Source: a virus
Length of the DNA stretch: 23,504 nt
Virus record (IMG/VR): IMGVR_UViG_3300027996_000171
Coordinates: 1-23,504 of that record
Reading direction: 5' to 3' (one strand)
Every line of letters starts with the position of its first letter. The stretch's first letter is position 1. The translations under genes and the position numbers were made by a program. Positions 7,541-14,129 of the stretch are shown in pieces. Below the pieces are notes generated by a model, which had not been told where the DNA came from, ran no database searches, and worked only from the letters and a program-made list of their open reading frames with translations.

Positions 7541-9486
7541 CCCTCTACTCCAATAGGGCAACCTTTTCCCCAAGTTGGAACCGTGGCCATGAGTTTTTCG
7601 AATTCTTCTACAGAACCAAAAGCCTCCGGTACTTCACAAATAATTTCATCATGAACGGTCATAATTATATGATAGCCTTCTTTTTCTACTCTTAACATAC
7701 CATCGGCCATAAAATCTCTTGCAGTAGCTTGAACAATGTTTTCCGCCAGTTTTCCGCCATAAGTTCTTTGACGTTCCCATTTTTTTGTTTTAGAGTTCGT
7801 CCCCATAAATGAAACTTGTTTTTTGACTCCAAATCTAGTTGGCTCCTCTTTAATGATTGGTTCTCTATAGGCAATCTTTCTCCCATTTGGTAAACGGCAA
7901 TAGAGAAACCCCCCTGTGTGCTTAAATTTAATCAGCCCCACTTCCGTAACTAATCCGGGATTCTCTACAGCCGCTATCGCAGCATCATTCAATGCGTACC
8001 AAAACTTGACCACTTTTGGGAATCGTTTTCTAAAACCATCTACTCCCATAGCTGCTTGAGCTTTTGTAACTGGGATACCCCAATCGTGGCAAGTATCATA
8101 AAATTTTATCTTCCCCATCTGGAAGCCACATCCTAAAATTGCGGCTTTTCCAAGCTGCCTTTCCATTGAATCTTTTTTGATAGCATCAATGGGTTTATTA
8201 TAAATAAAGGACGCCATATCTTCATAAGCCTTTCCATGTGTTTTATAAATTTGTAATCCGGTTTTCTCGTTAGCTAACCAGAATAAAACTCTCGATTCAA
8301 TTGATGCGAAGTCGGCAGCAATTAAATCTCTCCCTACAGGGGCGGTAATCATTCCGCGAAGACAGGAAGAGATCGCTCCCATAACGTCAGGATACAAATA
8401 CTTAAACAACTCATAATCATTCATCTTTAAAGTATCAATGCACTCATTGACGTCTTTAATACTCCCTCTGGGGAAATTATGAGGTTGTATCAAACGACCC
8501 GACCATCTCCCTGTCGAAGCACCATGATAAAGCATAGTCCCTCTGACTCTATTATCATTGGGGTCTGTTGCGTTCAGAAAGGTTTTAAATTTTGTTGTTG
8601 AAGATTTAGAAAGCTTCTGTCTAACTTCTAAAATCTGTCGAGCTTTTCCTTTAACCCCATCCCCTCCCAATATATCGGCAACGGTCGCGGCTTGTAGATT
8701 CGGGAGATCTGTTCCAAGCCCTGACAGGTAATCTAGTATCTTTTGTCTTTGCCCCGCAGTTTGGATTTCCCCGTCAGTTAGGTCTTGCAGCTTTTTTAAA
8801 AGCACGACACTATATCTGTCAATAAAATCTAAACATATTTTTACAAGAGGTATGTCAATATAGAGTCCTCTTAGATTAATTTTCTGATCTAATAAAAATA
8901 ATATTTGTTCGTTTTTTGAAAGCTCTGGCATTAATTCAGAAGCTAACTCTTCTGTCTCGGTATCTGTATGACAGTATTGGATTAACCGTACTAAATCTTG
9001 AGGGTCTTCATGCCATCCCCCTTCCGGTTCTTTTTTAGTTTTCTTTTTTGGTCTAGTCATCTTAAGCATAAGTCTGCGACCTTCCATGTCTTTCTGCACT
9101 GGAAGATGTAAAGCTAAAGCTAGGTTCTCTAGATTTCTCGGGAGCGATAAAGCCGCTGCTTTTGCTGCCGAACAAGTCCAACGATCTCTAGAAATAATTG
9201 GAGCTTGATACTTTTTAACCATCACGTTTTCCCAAATAGCTAATTCAAATTGGGAGTTATGGGCTTCAAAAGGCAAGACGCTATCTATAGCACTTTTGAG
9301 ATCTTCGGGAAAACCGGGGTCAACCGAAGGGACCCAAATCCCTTTAGGCCGCCCCGGTATCCTATAAGAAAGACAGAGTACGTCGGTAGTTTCATGGAGT
9401 GAATATGTCCAACCCCCCGTCTTTTTTATATCCGCTTCACTTCTAGTTTCAAAATCTATTGTAACTTTAGAGGTCAAAATCTTCAT
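7513..9486 (-). CDS. family A DNA polymerase with 3'-5' exonuclease
   Basis: A replicative polymerase of 657 residues, the usual size for phage family A enzymes. The exonuclease domain has DFE (D11, E13), AHNSQFE (about 75-81) and Y171/D175 as the three Exo motifs. The polymerase domain has motif A AADFASIESR (D392), motif B RQLGKAAILGCGFQ (R443, K447) and motif C HDE (612-614). All catalytic residues expected for polymerisation and proofreading are present. The start at 9486 puts the DFET motif close to the N-terminus as in relatives; the open frame extends 29 codons further upstream inside the ssDNA-binding protein gene. The gene overlaps the end of that gene by about 20 nt, so the two are coupled. 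Confidence 0.95.
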   Translation of the reverse strand: MKILTSKVTIDFETRSEADIKKTGGWTYSLHETTDVLCLSYRIPGRPKGIWVPSVDPGFPEDLKSAIDSVLPFEAHNSQFELAIWENVMVKKYQAPIISRDRWTCSAAKAAALSLPRNLENLALALHLPVQKDMEGRRLMLKMTRPKKKTKKEPEGGWHEDPQDLVRLIQYCHTDTETEELASELMPELSKNEQILFLLDQKINLRGLYIDIPLVKICLDFIDRYSVVLLKKLQDLTDGEIQTAGQRQKILDYLSGLGTDLPNLQAATVADILGGDGVKGKARQILEVRQKLSKSSTTKFKTFLNATDPNDNRVRGTMLYHGASTGRWSGRLIQPHNFPRGSIKDVNECIDTLKMNDYELFKYLYPDVMGAISSCLRGMITAPVGRDLIAADFASIESRVLFWLANEKTGLQIYKTHGKAYEDMASFIYNKPIDAIKKDSMERQLGKAAILGCGFQMGKIKFYDTCHDWGIPVTKAQAAMGVDGFRKRFPKVVKFWYALNDAAIAAVENPGLVTEVGLIKFKHTGGFLYCRLPNGRKIAYREPIIKEEPTRFGVKKQVSFMGTNSKTKKWERQRTYGGKLAENIVQATARDFMADGMLRVEKEGYHIIMTVHDEIICEVPEAFGSVEEFEKLMATVPTWGKGCPIGVEGWRGKRFKK

Positions 9487-10033
9487 CCCCATCATCTGAA
9501 CTTGAATCTTCTCCCGCATCGACGGCGTCAAAATCGTCTTTCGCTTTCGTTTTGCCCGATAACGGCTCGCCATCTGCTAATTTTTGAATATTTGAAAGAA
9601 GAAAAGATACACCTTTATTCCCCATGGTATCATAAGGGAAAGCTAGAAGAGTAGCTCTTGCATAACATCCTGCATAGAAGTCTTCATAGTCTAAAATATC
9701 ATCTCTCTGTTGGTCTACCAGACCGGGCTTTTGTTTTGAAGATGCCGTAACAAATGTAATACCCTCTTCATATCCTTCAAATTGAAGTTTCTCAGTAGCA
9801 TCTCTAAATGGATTTCTTAATCCTTTAGGTCTCTTACTTTTATCGGGCCATTTGGCTTTGATCGCATCTTGCGCAGCTTTCTTCATTGCTGAGAGGTCTG
9901 CTTCGTCGTCAAACAACATTGCCATTGAAAATTTGGGATCTTGACCCTCTTCAATTGCTTTCGCCTTAAAGACGTTCGGAAACGATACTCTGAATTTTGG
10001 TGTCATTACTTTTACTAATTCTGATTTTGCCAT
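9467..10033 (-). CDS. DUF2815 ssDNA-binding protein
   Basis: The product has 188 residues. It begins MAKSELVKVMTPKFRVSFPNVFKAK and contains the FSMAMLFDDEADL and LRNPFRDA segments typical of DUF2815 proteins, phage ssDNA-binding proteins of the OB-fold type that are always found beside DUF2800 and polymerase genes. The last 30 residues are strongly acidic and end in DEDFDL, like the acidic tips that recruit partners in SSB and T7 gp2.5. The start at 10033 has AGGAG 7 nt upstream. The neighbours upstream (DUF2800 nuclease, after 1 nt) and downstream (polymerase, overlapping) are the usual partners. Confidence 0.85.
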   Translation of the reverse strand: MAKSELVKVMTPKFRVSFPNVFKAKAIEEGQDPKFSMAMLFDDEADLSAMKKAAQDAIKAKWPDKSKRPKGLRNPFRDATEKLQFEGYEEGITFVTASSKQKPGLVDQQRDDILDYEDFYAGCYARATLLAFPYDTMGNKGVSFLLSNIQKLADGEPLSGKTKAKDDFDAVDAGEDSSSDDGDEDFDL

Positions 10034-10034
10034 T

Positions 10035-11195
10035 TTAGTTCTCCTTAAAATCGTCGGCGGCATTGAGAATTATTTCTCTGCCTTTATCACTTTCAGGGAC
10101 TACTTTAAGTGAGCCCTCAACTTTATAAATATATGGTTCAAGTTCTTTTTTATCAATTAGCTTTTCAAGTTTCGCCGGAGACTTTAACTTAACGTCGAAT
10201 AGTTCTTCAGAAGTTTTTGTTTCAGCAAACTTTATAACTTCGGATTCGTCTTCCCATCTTCTTGATCCCCTACCTCTAATCATCTTTAGTCCGGGCATCT
10301 TCTTCCCTTCCATGATTTCATTGAAAGCTAGATCTTCACACGACTTCAGAAAACCTCGAATCATTTTTGCAGCATTAACCACATCGACTATTTGTTCTTT
10401 TGTAAGGAGCTTTGGGTCCGCAATCTTATCTTGAAAGTCTGTCTTAGCTGCGACTTGAGCGTTATCGTGAAGCTGCGGGCACATTCCCGCTGCCGGACAA
10501 AAACCACAGTGGTCCCCTGCGAACATTGGAGGTTCTGCCCAATTCGTCATCTTTGCACTTATTACTATTTTCTTGGCCCACTCTTTTAATTCCTGAAAAG
10601 TTATTCTCCATCTTCTTATGGGTCCTTTAAAATGATAGGCCCTTGGCTGAATGATAACCATTTCGATCTCTTTAATGTCATCGCGCCATTTCTTCTTTTT
10701 ATAATCATAAGAAGCCCCAATTGCATAGTAGACTAATTGAGAATTATCATCAGCATCGACAGCAATCCCTGCTCCATGTTTATAATCGTAAACTCTAAGA
10801 AGACCTTTTTTAAAAGTGCAAGCATCATTAGTTCCAAACATTCCGGGATAGAGCCAACCTAGATTGAATCTTTTCTCAACTTCTATAGTGACACCTTTAT
10901 TTTCTTTTCTGATAGTATCATAATAGAGATTAACAGCTTCAATCATTTCATCGTTTACTTCAAAGCCTTTAATCTTATGACCTTTAAAGTGATCTGCTTT
11001 CTTCTTTTCTAACAAGCACATCTCCGCTAATTCATGAGCAGCGGTCCCTTCCATAGCAAAAGCAGAACCTTTACTTTTTGGGGCCTTCTTCGCCATCTCT
11101 ACTGAAGCCGGACAGTGCATCCATCTATGAGAAGAGGAAGCTCCGAGAACAGAGTGAGCTAAACCATCTGTAGATTCTTTAGATATATTGTTCAT
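10035..11195 (-). CDS. DUF2800 Cas4-like PD-(D/E)XK nuclease
   Basis: The product has 386 residues. The N-terminal SxHRWMHCPAS followed by GTAAHELAE (about 50-58), GTND (121-124) and VYDYKHG (D137, K139) are nuclease motifs of the Cas4/RecB type. C28 together with C220, C223 and C229 (CGFCPAAGMC) can form the four-Cys iron-sulphur cluster known in Cas4 and AddB. It presumably processes DNA ends during phage recombination together with the ssDNA-binding protein. The start at 11195 is chosen because its ATG overlaps the upstream stop (ATGA); an earlier ATG at 11237 is less likely. It is followed after 1 nt by the DUF2815 gene. Confidence 0.88.
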   Translation of the reverse strand: MNNISKESTDGLAHSVLGASSSHRWMHCPASVEMAKKAPKSKGSAFAMEGTAAHELAEMCLLEKKKADHFKGHKIKGFEVNDEMIEAVNLYYDTIRKENKGVTIEVEKRFNLGWLYPGMFGTNDACTFKKGLLRVYDYKHGAGIAVDADDNSQLVYYAIGASYDYKKKKWRDDIKEIEMVIIQPRAYHFKGPIRRWRITFQELKEWAKKIVISAKMTNWAEPPMFAGDHCGFCPAAGMCPQLHDNAQVAAKTDFQDKIADPKLLTKEQIVDVVNAAKMIRGFLKSCEDLAFNEIMEGKKMPGLKMIRGRGSRRWEDESEVIKFAETKTSEELFDVKLKSPAKLEKLIDKKELEPYIYKVEGSLKVVPESDKGREIILNAADDFKEN

Positions 11196-11755
11196 TTCTT
11201 TCCCTTTTTTTGTTTTGCAAACCAAGCTATTACACATTCAGTCTGATAGATTGCGTCGTCTTCCGCATTATGATGAGTGCCTCCGCGCTCTACCATGTCA
11301 GTTATTTTATACATCCTATTTAGTGTTCTAAAACACATCACGTTCCAGAACATATAGGGAATCTTAAAACCTATTGACAAGAAAAGGGAATCTAATATTG
11401 GGACATCAAACGCCGCCCCATTACCCCAAACATTAAGACCCTTCCAAGCATTGCCCTTCTTTTTTAATATACTGGAAGTCCATGAAGTGAAGTCTATACA
11501 AAACTCTTCAACCCCAACTCTTTCATTATGCCTTCCGTTTTTTGTTAAAACTTCTGAAGCTTCTGAGCTGCCGGAGAACCACCAACGGAGAGTATCTTCA
11601 GTGACGATGCGGCCCTTATCTAACTGATCTTGTATCTTGAACTCCCAATAGTTTGTTTCAAGTATCTTGTCGTTTTCGAACAGGACCGCACCAAGAGAAA
11701 CTACTGCCGTTTCTGGCAGAGTTCCTAAAGTTTCAAAGTCAATCATTAAGTGCAT
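11192..11755 (-). CDS. DEDDh 3'-5' exonuclease (Rv2179c/DUF5051-like)
   Basis: The product has 187 residues. MIDFETLGT carries the first acidic pair (D6, E8), GNGAAFDVPIL the second Asp (D117), and HHNAEDDA the His and last Asp (H162, D167), giving a complete DEDDh set. The order and spacing match phage 3'-5' exonucleases related to the Rv2179c exoribonuclease family. Substrate (DNA or RNA) cannot be told from sequence. It is coupled on both sides, by TAATG with the upstream charged protein and ATGA with the DUF2800 gene. Confidence 0.85.
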   Translation of the reverse strand: MHLMIDFETLGTLPETAVVSLGAVLFENDKILETNYWEFKIQDQLDKGRIVTEDTLRWWFSGSSEASEVLTKNGRHNERVGVEEFCIDFTSWTSSILKKKGNAWKGLNVWGNGAAFDVPILDSLFLSIGFKIPYMFWNVMCFRTLNRMYKITDMVERGGTHHNAEDDAIYQTECVIAWFAKQKKGKK

Positions 11756-12309
11756 TATGATAACGCTCCCATAAGGGCATCAAAATTTTCTGGTTGAGCG
11801 TCTGCTATCTTCGAATACCCGTGATCTTTAAATATCTTTACTACTGCGGGCTTGCCATGCTTCTTGGCATATTTTTGAGCCTCTTTTCTGACCTCTTCGA
11901 GAGTCCACTCATCTTCACTAACCTGTGGCATATCATCTAAGCCCCCAAAATCGTCTGAAGCCTCTTCAGCTTTAAGTAGTTCGCCTAGAGAATCACATTC
12001 TCCGGCCAAGTATTTCGCCTGACCTTGCTTACCAAGTTCGCCCCAATGCTTTTTAAATAGTTTAATTTCCTTGGGTCCGGCAGGAGGGAGATCTTCGGAT
12101 AAGAATACGCTCCTTGATTCAGCCTCTTCTTCTTTAGCTTCTTTCTTTGTTTCTTTCTTTTTAGTTTCTTTCTTTTTAGTTTCTTTCTTTTTAGTTTCTT
12201 TCTTTTCCACTCTCGGTTGCTCTACTTCTCCGGCTAACGCTCTTAATACTCCGCCAGTAAGTTCTAGCGATTTAGCTAGACTCAATAATAGTTCGGTTTG
12301 CTTTTCCAC
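11755..12309 (-). CDS. charged-repeat replication-operon protein
   Basis: The product has 184 residues with a GTG start at 12309 (GGGAG 7 nt upstream). The N-terminal helix (about 1-30) is followed by a Lys/Glu/Thr repeat of the unit KKETK, then an acidic linker. The C-terminal 55 residues (WTLEEVRKEAQKYAKKHGKPAVVKIFKDHGYSKIADAQPENFDALM) form a small helical domain that resembles the C-terminal domain of many phage hypothetical proteins encoded near recombination and ssDNA-binding genes. It probably acts as an adaptor in the replication complex; this is inferred from position and the small domain. No catalytic motif is present. Confidence 0.65.
   Translation of the reverse strand: MEKQTELLLSLAKSLELTGGVLRALAGEVEQPRVEKKETKKKETKKKETKKKETKKEAKEEEAESRSVFLSEDLPPAGPKEIKLFKKHWGELGKQGQAKYLAGECDSLGELLKAEEASDDFGGLDDMPQVSEDEWTLEEVRKEAQKYAKKHGKPAVVKIFKDHGYSKIADAQPENFDALMGALS
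12150..12206 (-). repeat. 15-bp in-frame tandem repeat (KKETK)
   Basis: Three full identical copies of a 15-bp purine/pyrimidine-biased unit, plus a partial fourth, encode successive KKETK blocks. It lies inside the charged-repeat protein. On the plus strand the unit is TTTCTTTCTTTTTAG. Such repeats change copy number by slippage. Confidence 0.85.
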
Positions 12310-12311
12310 TC

Positions 12312-13772
12312 TTAGTCTCCCATTATAGTTTTGATATTCCCATCTTTCTTAAGATGGCTTCTTAAAATCTTTTCTGTTAGAGAATTCAGTAAAACTAAAT
12401 ACTCACAAAGACAAGAATAGTCTTGGCCTATCCGGTGGATTCGATCAAACGCTTGATCGTTATTTCCCGGAGTCCACGAAGGTTCTACGTTGATAACATA
12501 ACTAGATGCTGTCAATGTAAGACCTTCATGGGCCGCACTAGAACCAAGAAAAATTCTTGTGTTTATATCAGCTTGGAAAATATCTACTAGACCCTGTCTT
12601 GATCCCTTAGGAGTAGACCCATCTATTTTTACCAAACCGAATTCTTTTAATTCTTCTTCTAAAATATCTATGCAATCTTTATGGTGCGCAAAAACTACAA
12701 TCTTTTTATGTCCACCATCCAACTGTTCTCTAATATAATCCGCAGCGATTGGAGCTATCTTTTCGCCTAGCTCTCTCCTCATCTCCGATAAACCCTCGTA
12801 GCTTACTGGGATGTTCCCGCCAACGATTGCTTTATAGTCAAATTGGTTCATACTCTCTACCAATCTATCGCAATCCGGGTCCGAGTTAAGATAAGTAATT
12901 ACTACATTCTTTCTCGGCAGATCTTTTAGGACGTTCTTTTTTAGTCTCCTAATCATAAAAGTGGATCTCAACCTATTAGATAAATCTTTTAAGTTAGAAG
13001 CTCCTCTAAAATCGGGGCGTCCCGCAGAATCATAATGTCCCCCACAATATTTAAAGCCGTAGGTTTCTTCGCTCATTAGTGTGTCGCCTTTCATCAGAGC
13101 GACCGGACAGAGAGCTGTTATGATCCCATATAATTCAATTGGCCTATTTGGTGAAGGGGTCCCAGTTAAAGCTAAAACATGTCTAACTTTTTTAAGAACT
13201 CCCTTTACTTTCCCTCCGCCAAAGACTGCTTTTGTTCTTTTAGCTTTTGGGTTTTTAAGTTTATGGGCCTCATCAACTATTAAATAATAAAAACTTTTTC
13301 GACTAAACTTGTCAAATAAAATTTTGTTTGAAAACAAATTAAATGAGATAATGTAACAATCTACATCGCTTAACTCGTCGCGTCCCGTATTAATTAATTG
13401 ATAGGATAATTTTTTCATACTCCATCTTTCAAAATGTACTTTCCAATTCATCATTAAAGAGGCAGGGCAAATGATCAAAATTGGGAATCCCGGTCTTAAA
13501 TTTGTCACGCCGATAGCTTGCACAGTCTTGCCTAAACCCGGCTCATCGCCTATGAGAGTGTGTATAAAAGGATTATAGACCGCAAACTCTATTCCTGCTT
13601 TTTGGTAGGGTAGGTATTCTAGACCTTCCGGGCTCGGAATTTCTAAATCTGAGTCCGTCGCGTATGACATCTCAATACGTTCCGGGTCATAAATTATTTC
13701 GTTATTTGGTTTCATAGTTAAGGTATGAGGATAATTGGATATGAGCGATTTTGTCAAAATATATTTTGACAT
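12312..13772 (-). CDS. SNF2-family DEAD/DEAH-box helicase
   Basis: A superfamily 2 ATPase of up to 486 residues. Motifs run in order: YQKAGIEF (Q-motif region, about 56-63), GDEPGLGKT (Walker A, 75-83), VDEAHKLKNP (DEAH, 167-170), LTGTPSPN (motif III), RLKKNVLKDLPRK, then VVFAHHKD, DGST, SSAAHEGLTLT and the final motif QAFDRIHRIGQ. This is the compact SNF2 helicase typical of phage replication modules, likely remodelling or translocating on DNA. Start uncertain: the ATG at 13772 is inside a 20-bp palindrome that also holds promoter elements, and none of the candidate starts (13772, 13715, 13670) has a clear ribosome binding site. It is the first gene of the leftward operon. Confidence 0.9.
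   Translation of the reverse strand: MSKYILTKSLISNYPHTLTMKPNNEIIYDPERIEMSYATDSDLEIPSPEGLEYLPYQKAGIEFAVYNPFIHTLIGDEPGLGKTVQAIGVTNLRPGFPILIICPASLMMNWKVHFERWSMKKLSYQLINTGRDELSDVDCYIISFNLFSNKILFDKFSRKSFYYLIVDEAHKLKNPKAKRTKAVFGGGKVKGVLKKVRHVLALTGTPSPNRPIELYGIITALCPVALMKGDTLMSEETYGFKYCGGHYDSAGRPDFRGASNLKDLSNRLRSTFMIRRLKKNVLKDLPRKNVVITYLNSDPDCDRLVESMNQFDYKAIVGGNIPVSYEGLSEMRRELGEKIAPIAADYIREQLDGGHKKIVVFAHHKDCIDILEEELKEFGLVKIDGSTPKGSRQGLVDIFQADINTRIFLGSSAAHEGLTLTASSYVINVEPSWTPGNNDQAFDRIHRIGQDYSCLCEYLVLLNSLTEKILRSHLKKDGNIKTIMGD
13730..13757 (-). promoter_or_regulatory. possible leftward promoter
   Basis: On the minus strand TTGACA (13757-13752) is the other arm of the palindrome. A weak -10 (TATCCT, 4 of 6) follows at 18 nt. 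If this is used, the SNF2 transcript would start near 13720 and the ATG at 13715 would be almost leaderless. The -10 is poor, so this is a guess. Confidence 0.3.
13752..13771. promoter_or_regulatory. perfect 20-bp palindrome, candidate operator
   Basis: The sequence TGTCAAAATA and its exact reverse complement form an uninterrupted 20-bp palindrome. It contains TTGACA on both strands and overlaps the upstream-most start codon of the SNF2 gene. It lies between the two divergent replication operons, next to a gene for a Cro-like protein. Binding there would affect promoters in both directions. Confidence 0.6.
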
Positions 13773-13793
13773 AAAGTATAATTTAACTTTAAT
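13766..13793 (+). promoter_or_regulatory. rightward promoter of the cro-like/primase operon
   Basis: TTGACA (13766-13771) is perfect and TTTAAT (13788-13793) matches the -10 consensus at 5 of 6 positions, with a 16-nt spacer. Transcription should start near 13800, about 128 nt before the cro-like gene. The -35 box is one arm of the 20-bp palindrome, so a bound repressor would block it. Confidence 0.6.
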
Positions 13794-13800
13794 ATTTTAT

Positions 13801-13915
13801 TACAGTTTTTGATTAAGCTCAGTTGTTCCCTTTTTTTCCTTTGTGAGGGGGAGCAATGTCTCTTTAAAGTTTGGGGGGGGTCGGTTTACCACCAGTTCCG
13901 GCCCCCCTTTTTAAT
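13801..13915 (+). ncRNA. leader RNA or small RNA ending at a terminator
   Basis: Between the promoter and the cro-like gene lies a leader of about 110 nt. A first hairpin pairs 13822-13830 with 13849-13857 (9 pairs, two of them G-U) and would mask GAGGGGGAG and an ATG at 13856, which opens a 3-codon frame (Met-Ser-Leu-stop). A strong terminator follows. The RNA may be a discrete small RNA or an attenuator leader. Confidence 0.4.
13875..13912 (+). terminator. intrinsic terminator inside the leader
   Basis: GGGGGGTCGG pairs with CCGGCCCCCC (10 pairs, one G-U) across a 13-nt loop and is followed by TTTTT. This is a very stable rho-independent terminator located between the promoter and the first gene it would serve, 15 nt before the cro-like start codon. 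Confidence 0.75.
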
Positions 13916-13927
13916 TAGGAAACAAAA

Positions 13928-14128
13928 ATGAACATAGTAGAATACATTGAAGCAATGGGGGTCGATAGGGTCTCTCTGCTCGCAGACGTTACAAGGCAAA
14001 CAGTTTACAATTGGAAGGCTTTGAAGATCTGCCCGCAACCTGAAAACGCCTTTATTCTTATTATAGAGAGTAGAGGAATTTTAACTTGGGAATCTATCTA
14101 TCAACCTTATTTCGATCTGAATCATTAA
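13928..14128 (+). CDS. Cro-like helix-turn-helix regulator
   Basis: The product has 66 residues. SLLADVTRQTVYNWKALKICPQPENAFILI reads as a helix-turn-helix followed by the dimer helix of the Cro/YdaS type, where the VYNWK motif marks the recognition helix (about 23-30). The C-terminal WESIYQPYF resembles the LRPDLF end of that family. AGGAA lies 7 nt before the ATG. It is the first gene of the rightward operon and lies beside a 20-bp palindrome between divergent promoters, the expected site for such a small dimeric regulator. No larger cI-type repressor is in the window. Confidence 0.75.
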   Translation: MNIVEYIEAMGVDRVSLLADVTRQTVYNWKALKICPQPENAFILIIESRGILTWESIYQPYFDLNH

Positions 14129-14129
14129 T

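Noticed and set aside
12071-12328. Open plus-strand frame rich in Ser/Phe/Val opposite the charged-repeat gene
   Set aside because: It is the antisense shadow of the KKETK repeat gene, with no ribosome binding site and a low-complexity product.
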